NCBI GenBank assembly: GCA_017547065.1
Contig: JAFYRC010000114.1
Location: forward strand, 1 to 6,586
Source: Tidjanibacter sp.
GTDB taxonomy: Bacteria > Bacteroidota > Bacteroidia > Bacteroidales > Rikenellaceae
Reading direction: 5' to 3'
DNA: 6,586 bases
Position 1 is the stretch's first letter, and the number at the start of each line of letters is the position of its first letter. The position numbers and the translations under genes are program-made. Under the pieces are notes generated by a model. It was not told the DNA's origin and did no database searches. It saw only the letters and a program-made list of their open reading frames with translations. This document shows positions 1 to 6,018 of this stretch, piece after piece.

Positions 1-431
1 AGTCCGATACCCGCACCAATCGCATTACGCAGGCTCAACGGAATGGCATTCACAATTGCTTCTCGAACATTCGTTGCCGTCAGCACAATGAAGATGAATC
101 CCTCCAACAACACCGCAGTGAGAGCAAACTGCCAACTGTATCCCATACCCAGGCAGACACTGTAAACAAAGAAGGCATTAAGGCCCATACCGGGTGCCAA
201 ACCAAAGGGCAACTTACCAATGATGGCCATGGCCAAACAGCCCACAATTGCTGCAAGCGCAGTGGCGGTAAATACCGATCCGCCGGGCATACCATCCAGC
301 AGGCTGAACATCGAGGGGTTAACCGCAAGGATGTAGGACATTGTAAGGAATGTCGTAATACCCGCAATAATCTCTTTTTTGATTGTGGATTGTGTGGGGT
401 CAAATCCAAAAAGTTTCTTCAACATATCCAT
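1..431 (-). CDS. NCS2-family purine (guanine/hypoxanthine-type) permease, N-terminal part
   Basis: Inner-membrane proton-coupled nucleobase transporter of the AzgA/PbuG branch of NCS2, expected to import hypoxanthine, guanine or adenine. Only the first 143 codons lie in the window; the frame runs open through the left edge. Two family hallmarks are visible. Residues 24-39 read GITTFLTMSYILAVNP, the first-helix signature of this branch. Residues 77-88 read GLAPGMGLNAFF, the substrate-region motif. Hydrophobic stretches near residues 22-38, 54-72, 78-97 and 101-119 fit successive membrane helices. The start is the ATG at 431-429; a second ATG two codons later is possible, and no strong Shine-Dalgarno is seen. 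It begins 15 bp after the stop of the upstream outer-membrane protein gene, so the two are almost certainly cotranscribed. Exact substrate cannot be read from this fragment. Confidence 0.9.
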   Translation of the reverse strand, partial: MDMLKKLFGFDPTQSTIKKEIIAGITTFLTMSYILAVNPSMFSLLDGMPGGSVFTATALAAIVGCLAMAIIGKLPFGLAPGMGLNAFFVYSVCLGMGYSWQFALTAVLLEGFIFIVLTATNVREAIVNAIPLSLRNAIGAGIG

Positions 432-446
432 AAAAGTTTTAGCCCA

Positions 447-1151
447 TTAGAAAACATATTTCAAAGCAACTGTTGGGTAGACCTGGAAGCCCTTGCCGGC
501 GAAGTTGTACGAAAGTTCCACCTCGCTACCAACACTCAGATTGACTTTCTCCCAGCCATCAAGCTTGTTGAGATTTACCCACAGCTGAGGCTCGGCGATG
601 AAGATATACTGCGTGCCCTGCCAAATTCTTGCCTCGCGCCAGAAGTCGGCAAAGCCATTAAACGAAATCCAGTGGTCAAAGAAATCGAGATTCCACACAC
701 CGGTAATCTGGAAGTTGTGGTCCTGCTTCTTGCCATCAAGTCCCACGGTGCCGGGAATGGCCTTGTACATTGCCGACAGCGACCAAGTTTTGCTCCAATC
801 TTTCGAGTGGCCCGAATAGGTCAAACCACACAAAATGGCGTTATTAAACGAGCCTGCGGCGGTGTTCATACCACCGTTGTACTCAACGTGAGCCGACAAC
901 CAATTCAGACTACTCTCCTGCCAGAAATTAAACTCTCGGGAAATCTCCCAATAGGCACCGCTCACCTTTGGCGAGTAGTCGAGGTCGACAAAGAAGAATG
1001 TGCTGCCTCCGCTATCGGGGCGGAACATTTCAACAGTGGAGGTTGCCACTCCACGACCGTGGTCGTAGTGGAGCTGTACGTTTTGGGCCATTGCGGTTGT
1101 TGCCACCGAGCTCGCCAAAACAACAAAGAGTGCAAAAATGTATTTCTTCAT
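447..1151 (-). CDS. DUF5020-family outer-membrane protein, Tsx-like nucleoside channel candidate
   Basis: A 234-residue secreted protein recognised as the Bacteroidota DUF5020 family. It has a clear signal peptide: Lys2-Lys3, a hydrophobic core at 4-20, and likely cleavage after AMA at residue 22, giving mature Gln-Asn-Val. The rest is rich in alternating aromatic residues and beta-type segments and ends in Tyr-Val-Phe. A C-terminal Phe is the usual outer-membrane barrel signal. Family-like stretches include GSTFFFVDLDYSP near residue 49, HVEYNGG near 88, and EPQLWVNL near 188. The size and aromatic strands resemble the Tsx nucleoside channel, but that relationship is from general knowledge and was not tested here. 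The next gene, 15 bp downstream, is a purine permease, which supports a role in bringing nucleosides or nucleobases through the outer membrane. It is the first gene after its own promoter (1209-1240). Confidence 0.85.
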   Translation of the reverse strand: MKKYIFALFVVLASSVATTAMAQNVQLHYDHGRGVATSTVEMFRPDSGGSTFFFVDLDYSPKVSGAYWEISREFNFWQESSLNWLSAHVEYNGGMNTAAGSFNNAILCGLTYSGHSKDWSKTWSLSAMYKAIPGTVGLDGKKQDHNFQITGVWNLDFFDHWISFNGFADFWREARIWQGTQYIFIAEPQLWVNLNKLDGWEKVNLSVGSEVELSYNFAGKGFQVYPTVALKYVF

Positions 1152-1208
1152 ACTCTAAAAAGGGTTAATAGTTGACTCTCTTGTTGGCTAAAGTGTATTT
1201 AGCAAAAT

Positions 1209-1240
1209 CAAAGATAGAATATTTTTTTTGAATTTTCAAA
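1209..1240 (-). promoter_or_regulatory. Bacteroidota-type promoter of the outer-membrane protein/purine permease operon
   Basis: Read on the minus strand, TTTG at 1240-1237 is followed after 20 nt by TATCTTTG at 1216-1209. This matches the Bacteroidota sigma-ABfr consensus (TTTG, about 19-21 nt, TAnnTTTG) exactly. Transcription would start a few bases further on, near 1202-1205, leaving a leader of roughly 50 nt before the ATG at 1151. That is too short for a known purine riboswitch. The promoter lies just after the terminator of the preceding gene. Confidence 0.75.
1227..1240. promoter_or_regulatory. Inverted repeat overlapping the -33 box (possible operator)
   Basis: TTTGAA (1227-1232) and TTCAAA (1235-1240) are perfect inverted arms around a 2-bp spacer. 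One arm contains the -33 TTTG of the transport operon, so a dimeric regulator bound here would block the promoter. The region is AT-rich and the arms are short, so chance is a real alternative. Confidence 0.25.
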
Positions 1241-1261
1241 CATTAGTGGCGAGGGTACAAA

Positions 1262-1295
1262 AAAAAGATACCCGTGTTGTGACAGGTGTCTTTTT
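1262..1295 (-). terminator. Rho-independent terminator downstream of metY
   Basis: Arms of 14 nt (1262-1275 and 1282-1295) enclose a 6-nt loop. The arms have a run of A on one side and T on the other. The core pairs GATACCCGT with ACAGGTGTC, with one mismatch and one wobble. Because both ends carry A/T tracts it could work in either direction. On the minus strand it is followed by at least eight T residues. Its natural client is metY, whose stop lies about 200 bp upstream. It insulates metY from the transport operon promoter that starts just beyond. Confidence 0.8.
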
Positions 1296-1304
1296 AATCG
1301 TAGG

Positions 1305-1342
1305 TGAGCAATCCGAGCGCGAGCGTAACGCAGCAGGTGCCT
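1305..1342. repeat. 38-bp intergenic repeat, copy 1
   Basis: This segment starts TGAGCAATCCGAG and continues through AGCGTAACGCAGCA to TGCCT. It matches 1439-1476 at 34 of 38 positions, in direct orientation, with three of the four differences clustered at the middle CGCG/AACA. It lies outside any supported gene. The style recalls dispersed intergenic repeats of Bacteroidales, but copy number elsewhere cannot be seen from this window. Confidence 0.7.
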
Positions 1343-1438
1343 AACGAATAGCCTTTTCTCCACCCACCCGCGAGTGCATATCGCAGAGCAGATGCAAGGC
1401 TTGCGAAGGGTGAGGATGCGCAGTTTACTGAATGTAAA

Positions 1439-1476
1439 TGAGCAATCCGAGAACAAGCGTAACGCAGCAGATGCCT
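1439..1476. repeat. 38-bp intergenic repeat, copy 2
   Basis: Direct repeat of 1305-1342 with four mismatches, ending 18 bp from the metY stop codon. Just before it, TTTAC-TGAAT-GTAAA forms a small hairpin (about 1424-1438). Just after it, GCGAG-ATGCG-CTCGC forms another (1477-1491). A shorter related piece, AGCAGATGC, occurs both at 1387-1395 and inside this copy at 1466-1474, which suggests a decayed third unit between the two full copies. Confidence 0.7.
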
Positions 1477-1494
1477 GCGAGATGCGCTCGCCTA

Positions 1495-2778
1495 TTATGC
1501 GAGGGCAACCTCAAAGGCCTGCTCAAAATCCGCAATCAAATCATCAACGTGCTCCAAGCCGGCAGAGATGCGCAACAGCGTGGGGGTAACTCCCGCTGCG
1601 AGCTGCTCCTCGTCGGAGAGCTGTTTGTGGGTGGTCGACGCCGAGTGGGTAACAACCGTGATGGAGTCGCCAATCATGGTCATGTGTTTCACCAGTTTGA
1701 GGGCCTCAACGAACTTAACGGTAGTTTCGAGGGTGCCTTTAAGCTCCACCGACAACACTGCCGACGAGCCATGGCGGAAGTATTTCTGGGCGTTCTTGTA
1801 GGAGGGGTTCTCCTCAAAGCCTACCCACTGCACGCTCTTCACGAGGGGGTGCTGGCGGAAGTAGTGGGCAAGTTTTGCGGTTGATGCAACCTCGTGCTCA
1901 CACCTGATAGCCAGGGTTTGGAGGCCCAACTGCATCAGGTAGGAGTCGAACGACGAGGGCGAGCAGCCCAGGTCGCGCAGCGCGTCCACACGGCACTTAA
2001 CGATGAAGGCCATGGGGCCGAAAGCCTCCCAGAGCACCAAGCCGTGGTAACCCTCCGAGGGGCCGCACAGCTCGGGGAACTTACCATTGCCCCAGTTGTA
2101 GGTACCTGCGTCCACAATCACACCACCCATGGCGGTACCGTGGCCGTTAATCCACTTCGTTGCGCTCTCAACCACAATGTCGGCACCGTGCTCGATGGGG
2201 CGGCAAAGGTAGCCGCAAGCACCAAAGGTGTTGTCCACAACAAAGGGGATATCCCACTTGTGGGCCAACTCGGCCAGAGCTTCCAGGTCGGGCACCGAGC
2301 ATGAGGGGTTACTCATTGACTCCACATAGATAGCCTTGGTGTTCTCGTCAATGAGTTTCTCGAAAGCCTCCACGCTATCGTTCTCGGCACGGCGGCAGTC
2401 GATACCCATCTTGCGGAAGGTAATCTTGAACTGGTTGAAGGTACCTCCATAGAGCAGAGGAGCAGCCACGATGTTGTCGCCGGCCTGGGCCAGAGAGGTG
2501 ATTACAACCAACTGGGCCGACATACCCGACGAAACAGCCAGTGCACCCACACCACCCTCAAGAGCCGCCACCTTCTCCTCATAGGCGTTGGAGGTGGGGT
2601 TTTGCAGACGGGTGTAGATGTTGCCCATCTTGGCGAGGTTGAACAGGTCGGCGGCATACTCACACGAGGGGAACTCGTAGGCAGCCGTGGGGTAGATTGC
2701 AGCACCACGCGAGTAGGTGCCATCTTCGTGGCGACCTGCGTGGATTTGGAGTGTTTCGAAATGCAGTTTATTGGACAT
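1495..2778 (-). CDS. metY: O-acetylhomoserine sulfhydrylase (O-acetylhomoserine aminocarboxypropyltransferase)
   Basis: Cytosolic PLP enzyme that converts O-acetyl-L-homoserine plus sulfide to L-homocysteine plus acetate, and can take methanethiol to give methionine directly. The 427 residues match the usual MetY length and exceed the roughly 380-400 of cystathionine gamma-synthase/lyase relatives. The Cys/Met-metabolism PLP fold is complete. IYTR at 54-57 supplies the Tyr and Arg that reach the partner subunit's PLP phosphate. SSGM is at 83-86, Tyr110 stacks on the cofactor ring, VDNTF carries Asp182, and SATKW carries the Schiff-base Lys208. LLRISAG carries Arg403, which binds the substrate carboxylate. 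The insertion after residue 235 (GPSEGYHGLVLW) and the HSASTTHKQLSDEEQ stretch near 378 are typical of MetY rather than MetB. The start is the ATG at 2778-2776 behind an A-rich leader. It is a single-gene unit divergent from the hydrogenase. No SAM-type riboswitch fits in the roughly 40-nt leader. Confidence 0.95.
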   Translation of the reverse strand: MSNKLHFETLQIHAGRHEDGTYSRGAAIYPTAAYEFPSCEYAADLFNLAKMGNIYTRLQNPTSNAYEEKVAALEGGVGALAVSSGMSAQLVVITSLAQAGDNIVAAPLLYGGTFNQFKITFRKMGIDCRRAENDSVEAFEKLIDENTKAIYVESMSNPSCSVPDLEALAELAHKWDIPFVVDNTFGACGYLCRPIEHGADIVVESATKWINGHGTAMGGVIVDAGTYNWGNGKFPELCGPSEGYHGLVLWEAFGPMAFIVKCRVDALRDLGCSPSSFDSYLMQLGLQTLAIRCEHEVASTAKLAHYFRQHPLVKSVQWVGFEENPSYKNAQKYFRHGSSAVLSVELKGTLETTVKFVEALKLVKHMTMIGDSITVVTHSASTTHKQLSDEEQLAAGVTPTLLRISAGLEHVDDLIADFEQAFEVALA

Positions 2779-2819
2779 ATCTTTTGTTTTTCGTTATATT
2801 CTCAACATTAATTTGGTGG

Positions 2820-2827
2820 CAAATTTA
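2820..2827 (-). promoter_or_regulatory. Possible -7 box for metY
   Basis: TAAATTTG on the minus strand matches the Bacteroidota TAnnTTTG box, 41 nt before the metY ATG. No good TTTG is present about 20 nt further upstream; only a TTGAAA at closer spacing is seen. The surrounding sequence is very AT-rich, so this call rests on one box. Confidence 0.4.
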
Positions 2828-2875
2828 TAAAAAATTTCAATAATTACCTTTTAATGCCCCGCGGCCACACTTTTA

Positions 2876-2898
2876 TTGTACAAAGTTTCCTATCTTTG
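2876..2898 (+). promoter_or_regulatory. Hydrogenase promoter: -7 box with adjacent palindrome
   Basis: TATCTTTG at 2891-2898 is a perfect Bacteroidota -7 box. Transcription would start near 2903-2906 and give a leader of about 50 nt. No clear TTTG lies at the expected -33 distance. The 8-bp palindrome TTGTACAA sits at 2876-2883 in the spacer, 7 bp before the -7 box. A promoter with a poor -33 box and a palindrome in the spacer could be activator- or repressor-controlled, but the palindrome is short. Confidence 0.55.
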
Positions 2899-2955
2899 TA
2901 GCGATTTACACAGGATTAGGTAGAAAGATAAACACCCAATAGACCGGAAACGAAT

Positions 2956-4395
2956 ATGAAACACAACAAAGTATTCGACACCAGCGTACAACTGCTGAAA
3001 TACAACGTGCTCAAAGAGGTGGTGCGTCACGCCTACGACGGCACCCTCGATAGGGCCTACATCGATATCCCCAAAACCATCTCCCCCGGCCCCAAAGCCG
3101 AGCTCCGTTGTTGCATCTACAAGGAGCGTGCAATCCTCCAAGAGAGGGTGCGCATGGCTTGTGGTGGCGACAAGGAGAACCCCAACGTTATTGAGGTTAT
3201 CGACATCGCCTGCGACGAGTGTCCCGCAAACGCAATCCTCGTAACTCCCGCGTGCCGTGGCTGTATCGTACACAACTGCCGCGAGGTGTGCCCCAAAGAT
3301 GCAATCAACATCGTCGACAAGCGTGCTGTGATTGACCACGACAAGTGTATTGAGTGTGGCAAGTGTACCCAGGCCTGTCCCTACGGAGCTATCATCAAGA
3401 TGGTGAGGCCCTGTATGCAGAGCTGCAAGGTGAAGGCTATCAGTATGACCCCCGAGAAGAAGGCCACGATTGACAACGACAAGTGCATCATGTGTGGTGC
3501 TTGCGTTATCGCCTGCCCCTTCGGTGCTATGGCCGACAAGTCGCTCCTGTTGGACATCGTTCGTATGCTCCGCGAGGCCGAGCAGACCGGTGGTAAAATC
3601 TACGCCGTGGTTGCTCCTGCAATCATCAGCCAATGCCGCTATGGCCGCATCGAGCAGGTGGTTACCGCAATCAAGAAACTCGGCTTTACCGACGTTGTGG
3701 AGGTGGCACTCGGTGCCGACATCACCCTCTACAAGGAGTCGAAAGAGTGGGAGGAGAAGGGTCTTCTGACCACCTCGTGCTGCCCCTCGTTTGTTCGCTT
3801 CATCGAGATCAACCACCCCGAGTTGAAACAATACGTATCCCACACTCCCTCGCCTATGATTGAGGTGGCAAGGCTCATCAAACACAGCGAGCCCGACGCA
3901 AAGGTTGTATTCATCGGCCCCTGCGCTTCGAAGAAGATGGAGTACACGTTGGAGAAGACCGGCGGTGCTATCGACTCGGTGATGTCGTTTGAGGAGTTGC
4001 AGGCATTCCTCGACGCTCGTGGCATTGAGACCACCGAGCAGGAGGACACCCCTCTGAACAACGCATCGTTCTATGGTCGTATCTTCGCCAAGAGTGGCGG
4101 TATCATCCAGGGCCTCTTGAAGATTGCCTCCGAGAAGGGCTTGGACAACCTCAAACCCGTACAGATGAGCGGTATCGAGCAGTGTAAGCTCAACATGGCC
4201 AAGCTAAAAGTTGGCCGCAGCGAGTTCAACTTCTTCGAGGGTATGGCTTGCGAGGGCGGTTGCTTGAACGGCCCCTTGTGTATCAACCACGGCCCCCGCA
4301 ACATGGCCGATGTTGACAAGTATGGCAACGAGGCCACCGAGAAGACCATCGATAACTCCGTAAAACTCTGGCGCAACGTAATCGGCGAGGAGTAG
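2956..4395 (+). CDS. Monomeric [FeFe] hydrogenase with N-terminal ferredoxin domains (group B-like)
   Basis: Cytosolic H2-forming or H2-oxidising enzyme of 479 residues. The N-terminal half carries 4Fe-4S motifs: CxxCxxxxCxxxCP at 100-112, CxxCxxCxxxCP at 131-141, a half motif with only Cys153 and Cys157, and CxxCxxCxxxCP at 177-187. Extra cysteines lie at 52-53, 69, 86 and 89. The C-terminal half is the H-cluster domain. TSCCPSF (273-279) gives Cys275, equivalent to the proton-transfer Cys299 of Clostridium pasteurianum CpI, and ligand Cys276. GPCASKKME (321-329) gives ligand Cys323 and Lys326. EGMACEGGC (428-436) gives ligands Cys432 and Cys436. By alignment by eye, the CpI proton-path residues Glu279, Glu282 and Ser319 correspond to Glu261, Glu264 and Ser295. 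Phe for Trp in the first motif and Gly for Met in the second point to group B rather than the classical group A. No C-terminal PAS domain is present, arguing against a sensory type. The gene has its own promoter and terminator. Maturases HydE, HydF and HydG are not in the window. Confidence 0.92.
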   Translation: MKHNKVFDTSVQLLKYNVLKEVVRHAYDGTLDRAYIDIPKTISPGPKAELRCCIYKERAILQERVRMACGGDKENPNVIEVIDIACDECPANAILVTPACRGCIVHNCREVCPKDAINIVDKRAVIDHDKCIECGKCTQACPYGAIIKMVRPCMQSCKVKAISMTPEKKATIDNDKCIMCGACVIACPFGAMADKSLLLDIVRMLREAEQTGGKIYAVVAPAIISQCRYGRIEQVVTAIKKLGFTDVVEVALGADITLYKESKEWEEKGLLTTSCCPSFVRFIEINHPELKQYVSHTPSPMIEVARLIKHSEPDAKVVFIGPCASKKMEYTLEKTGGAIDSVMSFEELQAFLDARGIETTEQEDTPLNNASFYGRIFAKSGGIIQGLLKIASEKGLDNLKPVQMSGIEQCKLNMAKLKVGRSEFNFFEGMACEGGCLNGPLCINHGPRNMADVDKYGNEATEKTIDNSVKLWRNVIGEE

Positions 4396-4414
4396 GAGTC
4401 CAACCGAATAAGGC

Positions 4415-4447
4415 AAAAAGTCGCAGTTTACGCTGCGACTTTTTTTT
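4415..4447 (+). terminator. Rho-independent terminator of the hydrogenase gene
   Basis: AAAAAGTCGCAG (4415-4426) pairs perfectly with CTGCGACTTTTT (4433-4444) around a 6-nt loop, followed by further T residues to 4447. It begins about 20 bp after the hydrogenase stop codon. The A and T tracts on both sides would also allow some function against transcription from the right. Confidence 0.92.
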
Positions 4448-4483
4448 ATTACCCACACACACGAGCCACCCCGACAAACAAAC

Positions 4484-4511
4484 AGCCGACCCTGCTGATG
4501 CAAGGTCGGCT
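4484..4511 (-). terminator. Terminator of the convergent lipoprotein operon
   Basis: AGCCGACC (4484-4491) pairs with GGTCGGCT (4504-4511). The stem continues past one mismatch with TGC/GCA to a TGAT loop. On the minus strand it lies 22 bp after the lipoprotein stop and is followed by a broken T tract, GTTTGTTTG. The stem is strong and the tail moderate. It sits back to back with the hydrogenase terminator. Confidence 0.75.
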
Positions 4512-4533
4512 ATTTCATTTACTGTCTCAACAA

Positions 4534-5967
4534 TTATTCAGCGGGCGCATCCATCCTCATATTGTCAAGGAAAGTGTTGGTGGTAGCTGTAGCACCAACC
4601 ACATGGAAGTCGATAGTCTTTGCAGGATCTACGTCAATATCAAACTCAACGCGTTTAATCTTGTTAACGTCGTCTGCAGTAAGATCTGTTGCAAGAACGG
4701 TTGTCCAAGACGAAGCACCGGTAACTTTGTATTTGAAGGTCACTTTGTTTGTCTTGGTTGCATCGGTCAACAACAAATCGTAGGAAACGTGAAGTTTCGA
4801 ATTGCCATCAACAGCAACTTTCTCCCATTTGACCAAAGAGCTTGCTTTTGCACTCGAGAAACGCAAAGCACCACCCTCAAGTGCATCGTGAGTACCACAA
4901 CCTGTACCGTTATTCCAAGTAACTACAATATTGCTTACGTTGCTATTGATAATGTTACTCTTGTTATAGGTCGCAGAAGGACCAAAGTTATCCAAGAACA
5001 CGGGGGTAACTTCAGGCTCGGTGGGCTCGTCATTGATAACAACATCATAAACGAGATTTGCGGTGTTGTAGGTACCTGCAGCGAAGGTGATGTCGCTGGT
5101 TGCGGTCTTCTCAACGGTCTGCTTGCCGGTGCTGGTCTCAATGGTAACCTTGAAAGTCTCGCCGGTGTTCAGCACGAAGGGAGCGGTCATTACATAGAAA
5201 TCTGCACTCTCGCCAACAGCCAACTCGGTGCCGTTCTTCACGGTCAGAGCACGCTCGTTGAAGGTAGCGTTTGCCTTGTTGATGTCGATAGCAGGCTCGT
5301 CGGCGGTGAGGTCAATCCTGAAAGTACCGAAGATCATGTTCTCGCCACCATTCAAGGTAAGTTTGGTGATGGTGGTGGGTTTGTTGGACGAGTTGGTCAC
5401 GGTAAACTTGTGCAACACAGCAAGGTGTTTGAGAGCGATGCTGGGAGTGCGGGTGTTGAGAGCCTTACCAACCATAAGGTCGCTGCTGGCAATGTGTACC
5501 GAGTTGTTGTAACCGGTCTGGGTGGCAGCGCCAATGGGGAAGTAACCATCTTCTTTGGACTGACCTGCGGGGGTTACCATTTCAGGGTTACCGCCTGTCG
5601 AACGCCAGGGGCTAACGACATACCAGTCGTAGTTAACGCCATCCTCATAGGGAACCTCTACGCCTTCTTGGGGAGCAAAAGCACCGGTGGTGGTGTCGCT
5701 AATCTTGAAGTGGAGGTTTGCCGAGTAGGTAGCAGTACCGGTGGGAGCGTTGAACACAGCAATCTGGTCGCTCTCGTTCCACTCAACGGTGTAGTCACTA
5801 TTGAGAGTTGTACGGTTTGCAGGAAGGGTTGCATAGAGCACAAAGTCGGCAGGCTCTACTGCCTCGGGAGTCTCGGGACGAGTTCCCTCTTCAACAGGTG
5901 CGTTCTCGCAGCTTGTTGCAACGAGCGCCAACATTGCAGCACCCAAAACTATAAAATTCCTTTTCAT
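4534..5967 (-). CDS. Two-domain surface lipoprotein: fimbrillin-like N-terminal, beta-rich binding-like C-terminal
   Basis: A 477-residue exported lipoprotein. The signal peptide has Lys2-Arg3, a hydrophobic core at 5-17, and lipobox VATSC with lipidated Cys20. The acidic stretch ENAPVEEG just after it may act as a Bacteroidota surface-export signal. Residues about 40-310 resemble the fimbrillin/Mfa-like family: RTTL near 52, VEWNESDQIAVF at 61-72, ALKHLAVLHKFTV at 178-190, and the closing FAAGTYNTANLVYDV at 295-309. A Pro/Glu linker (311-322) leads to a second domain at 323-475. That domain starts VFLDNFGPSATYN and ends NTFLDNMRMDA, a layout like jelly-roll carbohydrate- or ligand-binding modules of Bacteroidota surface proteins. 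Ligand and function are unknown. The A-rich leader (AAAAAGAGAAAACA before the ATG) is typical. It follows the 45-residue small gene by 51 bp and is the last gene of the run. It could be a pilus subunit, a tip adhesin, or a glycan-binding protein helping the upstream glucosidase. Confidence 0.82.
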   Translation of the reverse strand: MKRNFIVLGAAMLALVATSCENAPVEEGTRPETPEAVEPADFVLYATLPANRTTLNSDYTVEWNESDQIAVFNAPTGTATYSANLHFKISDTTTGAFAPQEGVEVPYEDGVNYDWYVVSPWRSTGGNPEMVTPAGQSKEDGYFPIGAATQTGYNNSVHIASSDLMVGKALNTRTPSIALKHLAVLHKFTVTNSSNKPTTITKLTLNGGENMIFGTFRIDLTADEPAIDINKANATFNERALTVKNGTELAVGESADFYVMTAPFVLNTGETFKVTIETSTGKQTVEKTATSDITFAAGTYNTANLVYDVVINDEPTEPEVTPVFLDNFGPSATYNKSNIINSNVSNIVVTWNNGTGCGTHDALEGGALRFSSAKASSLVKWEKVAVDGNSKLHVSYDLLLTDATKTNKVTFKYKVTGASSWTTVLATDLTADDVNKIKRVEFDIDVDPAKTIDFHVVGATATTNTFLDNMRMDAPAE

Positions 5968-6018
5968 TGTTTTCTCTTTTTGTTTTTTGAATGTTTTACA
6001 TCTCTTAACTCGCAGGGA

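Larger units (their letters stand above)
1152..1494. other. 343-bp intergenic region without a supported gene
   Basis: The gap between metY and the transport operon holds, in metY transcription order, two copies of a 38-bp repeat with small hairpins, a strong terminator, then the promoter and leader of the next operon. Open frames crossing it (for example minus 1456-1208) run straight through terminator and promoter, have no ribosome-binding context or recognisable domain, and are not considered genes. No tRNA or known RNA family is recognised. Confidence 0.7.

Noticed and set aside
80..409. A 109-codon minus-strand frame inside the permease region.
   Set aside because: The permease is in a different minus-strand frame that runs open off the left edge and carries the NCS2 signatures. 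This frame is an out-of-phase shadow.
390..1175. A 261-codon plus-strand frame across the outer-membrane protein gene.
   Set aside because: The minus-strand frame has a signal peptide, family motifs, a C-terminal Phe, a consensus promoter and operon spacing; the plus frame has none of these.
1208..1456. An 82-codon minus-strand frame in the gap after metY.
   Set aside because: It reads through a repeat, a terminator hairpin and the next promoter, and its composition follows the repeat rather than coding sequence.
1303..1480. A CRISPR array or insertion-sequence end.
   Set aside because: There are only two imperfect direct copies about 100 bp apart, with no regular spacers, no terminal inverted repeats, no target duplication and no transposase frame.
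2779..2819. A SAM-sensing riboswitch before metY.
   Set aside because: The leader from the likely start to the ATG is only about 40 nt, is AT-rich, and shows no paired core.
2890..3885. A 331-codon minus-strand frame opposite the hydrogenase.
   Set aside because: The plus strand carries unmistakable ferredoxin and H-cluster motifs. The antisense product has no domain and would begin inside the hydrogenase gene.
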